This document shows, piece after piece, positions 10,490 to 19,735 of a DNA stretch of 64,000 nucleotides. The DNA is from Chloranthus sessilifolius (lineage: Eukaryota; Streptophyta; Magnoliopsida; Chloranthales; Chloranthaceae), in NCBI GenBank assembly GCA_021018995.1, contig CM037595.1, forward strand, positions 98,359,491-98,423,490, written 5' to 3'. The notes beneath the pieces are model-generated. The model saw nothing but the letters and a program-made list of their open reading frames with translations. It ran no database searches and had not been told where the DNA came from. Each line of letters begins with the position of its first letter. Within the stretch, counting starts at the first letter, position 1. The translations under genes and the position numbers were made by a program.

Positions 10490-11026
10490 TTGAACCTCAA
10501 CTTAGTAGAGTTGGAGATCCCAAATTCTAAGTTCAACGAGATAAGAAACTACTCCGTGACCCTTGAAAGTGTACAAATGTATGTTACCTATTGACCATTC
10601 TTATGGTGCTAAATTTCTTGTACATCTTTTGTAACGTGAGAAAGTAAATTTAACTCTTAATAATTCTATAGGCATTCATTTGCTAGGGTGATAAAGTAGT
10701 TACAAGAGCATCCATGATATATTTAGCTATATAAGAATGAAAGTGAGGAAGTGAAGCCGCTTCAACAGAGATTCGGTCTTCTCTCTAAGATACTCATGAA
10801 ATCAGAATTTTAACGCATGACTGTAAAGCGCAAACTTTATATTACTAATGATTTAAGTCATAGTAAGTGTCTATGTAATTTTAGTTTGTTAGATAAGTTT
10901 TAAGTTCAAAGCTATAAGCTACTTAAAGTCCTTACAAACTTTGAGTTGTATGTATTAGTCAAATGTTTAAATTGATCGGTACCTTTGAAGATGCTTAGTA
11001 TGGTCGCTCTGATACACAATTTTTTT
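10490..11026 (+). other. Copia A 3' untranslated internal region
   Basis: It is non-coding and matches 47160-47770 in reverse complement (for example AAGTTCAAAGCTATAAGCTA and TTTGAGTTGTATGTA). It ends in ATACACAATTTTTTT, where the minus-strand copy continues to a purine-rich tract and its LTR; here the sequence switches abruptly to a hairpin H element. Confidence 0.6.
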
Positions 11027-11475
11027 AAAGGTATCGTTATACTTACCCCAAAAGGCTGCTTTCTCACCTCACCTCATCTAGTCACTACACATTGATCGCC
11101 TTTGAATCAGATGATAGAGATCATTTTTCGTCCCCATCATTCGCAGAGTGGATCAATAGATCATGGGTGTACCATCAAATGGTCAGTTTTTTATTACATG
11201 TAGCACACATCTAAAAAACGTGACCCTAAAAGCATATGACATACATAATAGTCAAACATGATTTTATGGTCATTTTTTGAGATGCATGCCATATATAATA
11301 AAGATGGGGATAGAAAACGATCTGATAGTATGCCCATGAACTATAGATTCATTGTGCCAAAGATGGGGACGGAAAACAATCTCCATCATTTGATTCAAAG
11401 GCTGTGAATGCATGCCTATTAGAGGAGGTGGGGTAAGAAAGCAATCTTTTGGGGTGAGTATAATGGTACCTTTTT
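11027..11475. mobile_element. Hairpin element H copy at the Copia A junction
   Basis: Its left arm (AAAGGTATCGTTATACTTAC, CCTTTGAATCAGATGATAGA) mirrors its right arm (AATCTCCATCATTTGATTCA, GAGTATAATGGTACCTTT). It occupies the exact gap between the internal region and the inverted LTR. Confidence 0.65.
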
Positions 11476-11492
11476 TTATTCTGAAAAAAAAA

Positions 11493-12077
11493 TGGTATTG
11501 ATAATGGTTATGAGACACGTAGTTCACTACATTGTCTTAAAGGCAATAAATGTCCACACTTCGTCGGATAAAGGAAGATGCAATAGGGTTCCCAATGAAT
11601 CTGCCTTCGGGATACAACAGAACCTGGCTTTGCCAAGAATGTTTGTTCTTTTCTAAATTGCACTTTCTAGAGAAAGAACCTGCCACACAAATTTTCTAAT
11701 ACACAAAGAGATTCCTGAATAAAAAAAATAAGAATGAAAAAGATGAGAAAAATGTGTTATTATTTATGTTGTGTCTTTTTAGCCGATCTCTATTTATAGA
11801 GAAAATCTCAAATCATTCTATCTTTTAAGATAATCGTGAAGAGATTTGTGTCTTTTCAGATAATTATAAAAAGATAAATCGATCACTTGTGTCTTTTCAA
11901 CTAACGATAAAAAAGATAAATCAAAATCAAAAGACACTTTGGAGAGAAAAATATTTACAAGTTTGTTATTAAATTATTTTATAAGTTTGCCATTGAATTA
12001 TTATCAATATATAATCATAACTATAAACTTAATTTTGAAACATTAAAATATATATTGCTACACTACTATATATAACA
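11493..12077 (-). repeat. Family A Copia LTR in inverted orientation
   Basis: Read on plus it starts TGGTATTGATAATGG and ends TATATAACA. It is the reverse complement of the 5' LTR at 5232-6543 and collinear with the LTR copies at 46651 and 48642. It is about 585 bp long, without the internal duplication of the 5' LTR. Confidence 0.75.
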
Positions 12078-12205
12078 CGACACACACCTGTTATCATGAT
12101 CATGAGAAAGCGTTCTTGGGCCACTTTTGAGATGTTTTGATAGGTGAGCCATGATCTCAAGATCTAATGTATGAAAGATTGGCACGAAAAATCTCCAACA
12201 CCATC
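12078..12205. repeat. Right half of hairpin element H, split by Copia A
   Basis: It has the H right-arm phrases GATAGGTGAGCCATGATCTC, AAGATTGGCACGAAAAATCT and CAACACCATCAGT. It pairs with 5005-5231. Confidence 0.6.
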
Positions 12206-12880
12206 AGTTGTACATAAAGAATCTTCTATTCTAAATACAAGTGTCCTAGAATTGGTGAGATCCCTTAACCAATCAGTTTTAACTAATGCAAATTAACTAT
12301 GATAATATTGAAATACCAACACTACTCTTTGCAATTAATGCTTCATTTTTCATACAAATTATTTTAAAAATAATATATATTTTTACGGAGTAGTTGAAAA
12401 ATATCGAACCATTCGATTTCTCGCCAATCAAAATCAGATTAACTGCAGGGTGAGCCACACGGTCATACGGTTAACCATGTGGGACAACACTAGGTTAAAA
12501 TAGAGTCAAGGTGGGGTCAATTCTCGTGTGCACTCTCTGTGAGATTGGGTGCCAGAGAGAGATCTCCATTCAGGATTCACCTCCAGATTTTCTCCAAAAA
12601 TGCCGTTGCACCACAGATTTTTGGTGATTTTTTCTTTCATGAAAATAAACCTGAAATAGATACCCTCTCTATGTCCATGATTTCTCTTGGATTGCGAGTT
12701 TTGATAGCATGAGACCTCTTTGGGTCATGGAAATAATAGTCTCAAAAGAATTTAATATTCGAAGTTTGTCACATATAATAAAATCAGTATATGGGTCCAT
12801 CTCATTAGCGAAATTTTCTACAGTAACTATTTTTAGTAACTAACTCCTTAAGGGCAAAATAATATTGATTTTCGCAGTGT
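12206..12880. other. No gene or recognised repeat
   Basis: AT-rich sequence without any open frame showing a family signature. Nothing specific was recognised. Confidence 0.4.
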
Positions 12881-12882
12881 TT

Positions 12883-13106
12883 AAGGCTACCTGTGGGATT
12901 ACTCTTTGGAGGCAAAGAGCAACCCATTTAAAAGAGCAGGTTTAAATTACTTTTTTAAAGAGACCCAAGTTCAGCTCTTTCAATCTCAGACTGAATTAAG
13001 ACCACTTACAATCAAATACAGTCCCATAATAAAGCATTATGCACCAAAGTAGAGAGCTGCTCTTTGCATCTAAAAAGCAATTACAAACACAACCTAACCT
13101 ATTTGA
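12883..13106. repeat. MITE with TGTGTTTG-type terminal inverted repeats
   Basis: The left end (AGGCTACCTGTGGGATTAC, then CTCTTTGGAGGCAAAGAGCA) mirrors the right end (TGCTCTTTGCATCTAAAAAG, then CAATTACAAACACAACC). Related copies lie at 22794-22925 and, truncated, at about 17570-17735. Likely a non-autonomous DNA transposon; superfamily not fixed. Confidence 0.55.
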
Positions 13107-13299
13107 TAGAGGGAGATTGACCCATAAAATAAATTTGGTATTTTAGCTTTACACCTAATACCATCTCCCTTGCAAGCCTGTCCCTAAACATGGAAAAGCT
13201 TTGTATAGATGAAGTGCCATACACCATTCAAGGTGTATGAGCCAACCTCACTCCTTCAATTGAGTAAAATATGAAGAATTGCACAATTAATGAAGATTA

Positions 13300-14095
13300 G
13301 ACAATTTGTCAAAGATCTAATATCCAATCTTCATTAATTGTCGATTCTTATATGTGACTTCAAAAATCTCGAGATCCTATATGAAACTATGAAAATTGAC
13401 TTAAACCTCTTTTAAAGTTAGGAAATGACAAAAATGCCTTTATTTTTTTTAAAAACAGACAAAAGTTTAAAAATAATAAAACTACACCCAAACTGGTTTC
13501 AAGTTTTGAAGCAGTCTTCGGTGCAACGAAAGCGATTATCGGCGGCCAACGGTCTATAGTAGATAACTATGATACATAATAGATGTATATTAGATCGATC
13601 CGGTCTATCATGAACTGTTTCTATTTGTGAAAGGTTCCATCTCACTTATGATTTTTGAATTTATGAACCCATTAATGAGTTTTTCGATGAAACATCTCCG
13701 TACATAGTTTAAAATAAGTAACTTGCCTTTCTATTTGTTCCCGTGTCAATGGTTTTAGGCTTCTCAATTGTAGGAGTAGATTTACTTAGGGTTGATCAAC
13801 AGTTCTAATGAAAGTTCCTTAATTTAAATTTTAAACTATAAATAAAAAGATTTTGTCAAACAAGTTCGTAGATTAAAAAATGATGAATCCCGAAATAAAT
13901 CATCTAAAATGACCAGTAATTCATCAAAATAGTCCATTATAGACCGATGAGACCTAGCTTAGAGCAAAGCAGACTATTATATGCTGCAACAATCTATTAT
14001 AGACCACTCGGCTCATACTAGACTCAATCGATATGTTGAGAACCTCTTTATGTTGTGCTAAAGACCACTTTAGAACTCAAAATCAGTTCAGGAGT

Positions 14096-14126
<31 letters not shown>

Positions 14127-14282
14127 GCTTTTTGAAAAGAATGGACATTTTTGTCATTTCATTACTTTTAAAGAGGTTTAAGGCGATTTTGACAGTTTCA
14201 TACTGGATCTGAGAAAATTTGAAAATCACACACTGAAATCGATAATATATGAAGACTGGATACTGGATCTCACAAAATTGTC
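13300..14282. mobile_element. Element of about 1 kb with ~170-bp terminal inverted repeats, Mutator-like
   Basis: The left terminus (GACAATTTGTCAAAGATCTA, CCTATATGAAACTATGAAAA, CTTAAACCTCTTTTAAAGTT, AAATGACAAAAATGCC) is mirrored at the right end (GGACATTTTTGTCATTTC, TTTAAAGAGGTTTAAGGCG, GACAGTTTCATACTGGATCT, CACAAAATTGTC). The long terminal inverted repeats suggest a non-autonomous Mutator-type element. No 9-bp target duplication is evident, and the interior has no transposase frame. Confidence 0.55.
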
Positions 14283-14321
14283 CAAACATATTCTTGTATT
14301 TGTTGAAGTTCAGGGATATGG

Positions 14322-14638
14322 AGGGCTGTCAACGGGTTGTGTTGGGGCAAATTTTTTGCTGCCCAATAGAAAAATGACATATTCCCCGACCCGACCCGAA
14401 TTGATGGTGCAACAAACCCGACTCGACCATATGGTGCACTCTACCAAACCTGAAAACTCGACCCGACCCAATAAAACCCCAATTTGTTATGTTTTTTATA
14501 TAGGCAAAATATCAGTCGAGTACTTGAGTCGGATGTCTTATACCTGACCTGGTCTGATGGGTCAAGTTTTTGTGCCCAACCCAGTAAAATATCGGGCCTG
14601 ATTGGGTCTCGGGTCAGCCCCGCCTGGTGACATCCCTG
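14322..14638. repeat. hAT-like element rich in GGGTCGGG/CCGACCC motifs
   Basis: It starts GGGCTGTCAACGGG and ends GGTGACATCCC, giving short inverted ends, and is filled with CCCGACCCGA / TCGGGTC-type motifs. Similar motif-rich tracts occur at 37640-37760, 39641-39981 and 42646-42962. No 8-bp duplication was found. Confidence 0.5.
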
Positions 14639-14639
14639 A

Positions 14640-15640
14640 ATTTGACCCTAAAAAGAACCGAAAAAATAAATAAATTGATTTGCTTGCCACGTTTGAGCAT
14701 TTGAGTTTTATGCCCTCCTTTCTCATTCAGTTTTACAAGATCGATTTAAAGGCCCTTCATTGCAATGGGTAGAGCAACTAATATCAGCTCTCACTAAAAT
14801 TTCCTCCCTCTCTCTGTACCATCACTAAGTTTGCAAGGTCTGATCTCTCTCTCTCTCTCCATCTAACCTTTTTTCTAATGGTCTTCTTGTCTCTCTCTCT
14901 CCATCTAACCTTTTTCTTATGGTCTTTTTATATGTCATCCACTTCTTTAAGGCCTATTTTGCAACTTCACCCTTCAAATTTCACGAAAACGGAAAACCCC
15001 TTGGTTGTGTTTGTGCGTATGAATTTTTTGAAAGCAGTGGTGATTTTGGTGTCTCATTTTTATACAATTGTTACCGTAAATATAGATCATTGGACTTTGT
15101 ATTGATTTTATTTTAGCATGGTGGTGTTATATGTTATAATACTGTGTGTGTCACTAAGATAAAATATATGAGGCACTCGCGGCTCTTTTCCTTTAATTTA
15201 TTTGAGTAGGTTACTCTCCTTAGACTTTAACAATTTTTTTCATTAATTTTGAATAGAGACTGCGTCACTTATTTATAATATTTTTCAACTAAAAATTCCT
15301 ATCTAATCTAATTTAAGAATCTCTATAATTTATTTAATGAAAAGAACATAAAATAATTAGATAAGGGATGTGCAAATCTTTATTATCTTGATAATTGATT
15401 GTATGTAAGGACAACTCATAGAAGTTCATATGATCATGGGTGCATACATTGGTGCCTATTGTGTTTTGCTTGAGCATAGTTTTGTCATTATTTTTACCAT
15501 TTTTTTATTGTATTTTGGTATTATTTAATTTGAAATAAGTATCATTAGAACATTTTTAGAGCATTTAAAAATATTTATTCTTTATGGGGGCATGCAGAAG
15601 GTTGGAAGGATGGAGATTGCTCTTGCACGAGATTGATGTT
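14640..15640. other. No gene; CT-rich tandem duplication near 14845-14930
   Basis: A CT-rich unit (TCTCTCTCTCCATCTAACC, then TATGGTCTT) occurs twice, near 14850 and 14895. The short open frames over it reflect this composition. No other structure recognised. Confidence 0.4.
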
Positions 15641-16005
15641 GCTCTTTCACATAGTTTTAAAGAAAGACTTCTTAGTTTGAAGACTTATGTCATGTGAAAA
15701 AACCATCTAAGGCAACCAATTTGAAAGCTCTGATCTAGAGATCTATCAGGCAAAAGAATAGCACAAAATTATCATATGATCCAACACAGTCAATGGTTGA
15801 ATCAAATAATGGCCTCTGGCTGCATTGAATCATACGATAAAAACTTTGTTTGCTGTCAATTTTTTCCTCCTAAATGGTTAGATCATGGCCCTCAAATTGG
15901 ATGACTTAGATGTTGTTTTCACATGGTACAAGTCTCCAAAATACCCGTCTTTCTTTTAAATCATGTGGAAAAACCAACTTCTAGCGTGCAAGTAATGAGT
16001 AACGA
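15640..16005. repeat. Dispersed hairpin repeat 'K'
   Basis: TTGAAGACTTATGTCATGTG near the left end is partly mirrored by GATGACTTAGATGTTGTTTT then CACATGGTACAAG. Related palindromic tracts are at 22300-22460, 25050-25165 (a clear mirror of GGGATATGTGCCATGTGGAA), 25400-25600 and 49570-49750. Likely non-autonomous DNA elements; borders approximate. Confidence 0.4.
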
Positions 16006-16007
16006 CT

Positions 16008-16752
16008 ATGGGTACCTCTATCCGCATCAACACCTTTTATGAAAAGGCCAGCGTTCGAAACCCATTGACTGCTTCGAGTCAGATGATGGAGATCATTTCT
16101 CCCATCTTCTACACAAAGGATCTTGATTATAGTGACAAATTTCTTTGAAACTCTATGAAATTTCTCCTAATTGTAGGAAACTTTCATCGAAATTTCGATG
16201 ATTTCTCCGAAATCGCTGAAATTTCATTAATTACAAAATTTCACCAAAATTAATATATTTTTTCAAATTTTGGTCATTTTAAAATAATAAATAGAATTTT
16301 TATAGATCTTAAATATAATTTGTTATACAATCTTTTGTACTCCCTAAAATTTTCCCTTAACTTTTTGAAGTTTTCCTGAAATTTGTTTGAATCGAAATGA
16401 CCCTCTACTGAAATATTGCCGAAAATGAAATTTGTCCCTATGATCTTGAGACCAATCTTATCATCACACGGTCAGTTTTGGTTTCCAAGTTTCACAAATC
16501 CCAAGAAAGTGGTCCTAAAATCACATTTATGCATGATGCATGCCATATAATTTTAGGGCCAATTTTTGGTATCCATTCCATGTTGAATAAAAAATTGTTC
16601 GATGGATGGTACGCTCATTATTCCAAGATCCATTGCTTGTAAGTTCAAAGTGAAAACGTTGTCTATCATATGATTTGAAGTAATCAAGGTTTTTTAAGGG
16701 GTTTCGGAGGTTGGCACTTTCAAAAAAGATGTTGGCGCGAATAGAGGTACCC
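16008..16752. mobile_element. Hairpin element H copy split by a hAT-type insertion
   Basis: The left end (GGGTACCTCTATCCGCATC, ATGATGGAGATCATTTC) mirrors the right end (GTTGTCTATCATATGATTTG, GGCGCGAATAGAGGTACCC). Removing 16137-16441 restores the arm, so the inner element is younger. Confidence 0.65.
16137..16441. mobile_element. hAT-type MITE, GAAATTTC motif class, in hairpin H
   Basis: Its ends, ATAGTGACAAATTTC and GAAATTTGTCCCTAT, are inverted copies. It is flanked by the exact 8-bp repeat GATCTTGA (16129-16136 and 16442-16449), which is itself part of the host consensus 'atggatcttgagacc'. The interior is rich in GAAATTTC/CGAAATTTCG. No coding capacity. Confidence 0.7.
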
Positions 16753-16757
16753 TTATT

Positions 16758-17335
16758 ATATGGATACCTCCATTTGCGCCAACCACTTTACCGTGGGCGC
16801 CAACACTAAAACCCCATGATTGCGTTGAATTTGATGGTGGAGATCGTTTTTCACGCTAATCTTTCATACACACATGATGCTGGAATGACTTTAGGGCCAC
16901 TTTTTTGGAATCTGTGTCACGTCGTATAAAAATTGACTGTTTGGTGATACCCATGGTCTCTATCGTGTGAAAGATTGGGATAATAAATGAACTCCACTAA
17001 AAGATTTAAAGTAGTCAATTAGGGATGCAAGTTCGGTATATTGAACGTAACCCGAATTTTTCGGTGTTCGGTTCGGTACACCCCAAACCGAAATTGAACT
17101 GAAACCCATTCGGTTAGTTCAATTCACAAGTTTCATAAACCAAAACCGAAATCGAAACTGAAATCGATTTGGTTTGGTTTGGTGTAGGTAAAATACTTAC
17201 TTTTTAAAGGTATTTTTTTTCAATTTTTTTTCGATTTTCTGTACAGTTTTGATGTTTGGTTCAAAACTTGCACCCTTATCGGGGATGGGTTTTCAGGGTT
17301 GGCGCTTATAGTAATGTGATTGGCGGGAATAGAGG
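16758..17335. mobile_element. Hairpin element H copy split by a second insertion
   Basis: Its left arm (TGGATACCTCCATTTGCGCC, GATGGTGGAGATCGTTTTTC) mirrors its right arm (AATGAACTCCACTAAAAGAT, TTGGCGGGAATAGAGGTATC). It abuts the previous copy, giving a tandem of two H elements. 17020-17278 is an insertion in its right arm. Confidence 0.55.
17020..17278. mobile_element. hAT-like MITE rich in CGGTTCGGT motifs
   Basis: It starts TAGGGATGCAAGTTCGG and ends AACTTGCACCCTTA, giving good terminal inverted repeats (TAGGGATGCAAG / TAAGGGTGCAAG). The interior repeats CGGTTCGGT, CCGAAACC and TTTGGTTTGGTT. A target duplication is not clear. Confidence 0.6.
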
Positions 17336-18001
17336 TATCATTATTATGATCTAAAGAGATTCTATACCGTTATTAATTTATCTTTTTTTGGGGTACTCGT
17401 ACCAAAGAACCTTTAAATCCACTTTGACTTGGTCAATAGATTTGACGGGTAAACTTAAAGGCAGTCGTACCTTTATTTGTACCTCGTGATTTTTTAGGGA
17501 ACCATTATTTCATTATTTGTGCCTCAGTCAAAATGTAATCGCACCAATCGCATTACTAAATGAGCATGATTTTTCACGCTCTTTCAAAGAGGGATGTTCT
17601 TCATTAAAAAAGAGCAACCTCCATTTTTTTGTTCATCGAATTGTCTCTACTCTCCTCATATTCATTTGCAACAATAAAACACTTGCTGCTCTTTTCGGCT
17701 CTTCCAAATAGCATTGCGAAACACAGCCTAAGATGTCAACTATTTACTACCCTCTATAAGGCGTTCTATACCAAGCTTTAATAACAAAAATTACAATGGT
17801 AGAATTTTGTGGTCAAAACCCATACTTTTGACCCTTGAAATGAAGGGAAAAATTATTTTTTTTCTTCTAAATCCTAGATTATGTAGTGAACCCTTAGACG
17901 ATATGGTGCATTTAGAAATCAGCACGCGATTTAACTTTATAACGCATGGGCCAAGTCGTACACCAGATCGCATTTTTCAATCTTATATATATATATATAT
18001 A
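17336..18001. other. Gene-free stretch with a truncated MITE (17570-17735)
   Basis: 17570-17735 resembles the MITE at 12883 (AGAGCAACCTCC, CTGCTCTTTTCGGCTC, CACAGCC end). A (TA)n tract begins near 17983. No gene recognised. Confidence 0.4.
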
Positions 18002-18655
18002 TATAGGGAGCTGGGAAGGCACTCAAACTGGAGTACCTTCACTGTACTCCAACATCTACATGGAGGTCCACGTGGCAGTCAAAACATATTTTGGGTGCCA
18101 CATGGAGCAAAGTAGCGTTGTTTAGATCATTTTTGAAAAAGAAAATTTTAAAACAACATCTTCACGATGTATTTTTTGGGTCTTAAAATTTAGATCCTTG
18201 ATTCACAGTCAAAATTTGACCTTTAATTTTAAAACTCAGTTTTGAATTTTTTTTAAATTGATCTACACAGGTTGTTGAAGCTCCATGTGACACCAAAACT
18301 AAGGTATAAAAAATCAGCCGATACGTATCGGTTTCTCGACAAACCGATACATATCGGTATCCCAACTCGGGTTTCCGATAGCGTATCGGCCGATACGGGC
18401 CTGCATCGAGTATCAGCCGATACGTTTCGATTTTAGCCGAGACATAGACTTTTCCTTTTTTTAGAAAAAAAGACCAATCCGTATCGATATCAGGCGATAC
18501 ATATCGGCCGAGTTGTATCGGTCTTAGGCAAACCAATACCTAAGACCGATACCGATTTCGACACTTTGACCAAAACAGTATTTGGGTGGCCACATGGAAC
18601 TCCATGTGGAGGTTCGAGTACAGTGAAGGTACTCCACCAGGAGTACCTTCACCTT

Positions 18656-18660
<5 letters not shown>
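18002..18660. mobile_element. MITE between (TA)n tracts, with a nested hAT-type MITE
   Basis: The left end (TATAGGGAGCTGGGAAGG, GGAGTACCTTCACTGTACTC) mirrors the right end (GAGTACAGTGAAGGTACTCC, ACCTTCACCTTCCCTATATA). The inverted arms are about 95 bp. The unit lies directly between a (TA)n tract ending near 18004 and another starting at 18658. The nested element is 18300-18568. Confidence 0.65.
18300..18568. mobile_element. hAT-type MITE, GATACGTATCGG motif class
   Basis: A 269-bp element from TAAGG to CTTTG, flanked by the exact 8-bp repeat ACCAAAAC (18292-18299 and 18569-18576). The interior holds many CCGATACGTATCGG variants on both strands. Same class as 2953-3180. Confidence 0.75.

Positions 18661-18701
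<41 letters not shown>
18658..18701. repeat. (TA)n microsatellite
   Basis: About 22 uninterrupted TA units beside the MITE at 18002. Confidence 0.9.
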
Positions 18702-18704
<3 letters not shown>

Positions 18705-18714
18705 AATCCATCCA

Positions 18715-19310
18715 ATCCGGGAACTAAAATATCAACCGTTGGTTTTTAATTTAGTGACTGATTTTAAAGTTCATCAATCAAATGGTTCACATCAGCCATG
18801 TTTCTTTGGGTTGAGACATGTCCAATGATGGATTGCCACTTGGATAATTCAGAATGATCACAAATGTGTGCCACATAGCATAATGATAAAACAGACTTTC
18901 ATGGTGTAAGATAAATTTAAATTTAATGTTATACCATTCCAACACAAAATGGTGTGCAAAAGATCATATACCATTAATAGTTTAAGATGTGGATAATCCA
19001 CACTGTCAAAGTGGTAGATCATAATTGAAGGGCAATAAGCCCAGAAATTAAACATTTTGAGAGATTTGAGCCATCCAATCTATTAAATATTATATCATCT
19101 ATTGTATTTAGTTTGATGGTTATTATTAAAGTTCATCAATTGGATGACTCACATCCACTTATAAGCATGTTTTTTGGGCCGAGATAGTTTTCAACGATGG
19201 ATTTCCATATGGACAATTTATATTTGTTAAGATGCATGTCAAATGGCATAATGGTAAATCACATCTCAACAATGTAAGATAAAAAATATAAATTTAATAA
19301 TGTAAGATTA
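18715..19310. repeat. Two degenerate copies of dispersed repeat B
   Basis: Phrases such as AAGTTCATCAATCAAATGG / AAGTTCATCAATTGGATGA and TGTGTGCCACATAGCATAAT / CATGTCAAATGGCATAATGG occur twice (about 18765-18910 and 19125-19260). These suggest tandem copies of a decayed element. Confidence 0.45.
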
Positions 19311-19372
19311 TTCAAACAGCATTCATATCGGTGTTTCTTTTATAGCTATTTACTTTTTTATCAAAAGCCATT

Positions 19373-19376
<4 letters not shown>

Positions 19377-19433
<57 letters not shown>
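19377..19433. repeat. (TA)n microsatellite
   Basis: About 28 TA units, roughly 300 bp before the WAT1-related start codon. Confidence 0.9.
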
Positions 19434-19437
<4 letters not shown>

Positions 19438-19735
19438 GTGTGACAATGAATTGCGAATTGATGAAGTGTTTCTTTTATAGCTTATACTTTTTTAAATCAC
19501 TATCAATCTCTTAAAATTTATTTTTTCTAAAGATATGATTTTAGTTGGAATTTAAATTTAAAAAATCTTCTAATTTATAAAATTTTAATTAGCTGTTCAT
19601 AAAGTAAATTTTTATTTACAATTCCTATCCAATTTCAAATATGTTTTAACAAATTAGTATTAATTTTCTTATTTTTGTTGTAATTTATTTATTTATTATC
19701 CTTCAGGGTGAACTATTGATACCCCCACAATTTCT

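Larger units (their letters stand above)
5232..12077 (+). mobile_element. Copia (Ty1) retrotransposon, family A, with inverted LTRs; dead
   Basis: The 5' LTR (5232-6543) and the internal region (6544 to about 11026) read on the plus strand: gag remnants, zinc knuckle, protease, integrase, reverse transcriptase and RNase H in the Copia order. Stops and frameshifts run throughout. The far end is an LTR in the opposite orientation (11493-12077), with a hairpin H element (11027-11475) between it and the internal region. The block starts TGTTATATATA and ends TATATAACA, so both outer ends are the LTR 5' end. Flanks belong to one hairpin element. Family A recurs at 46651-49309 with normal direct LTRs. 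Confidence 0.8.
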
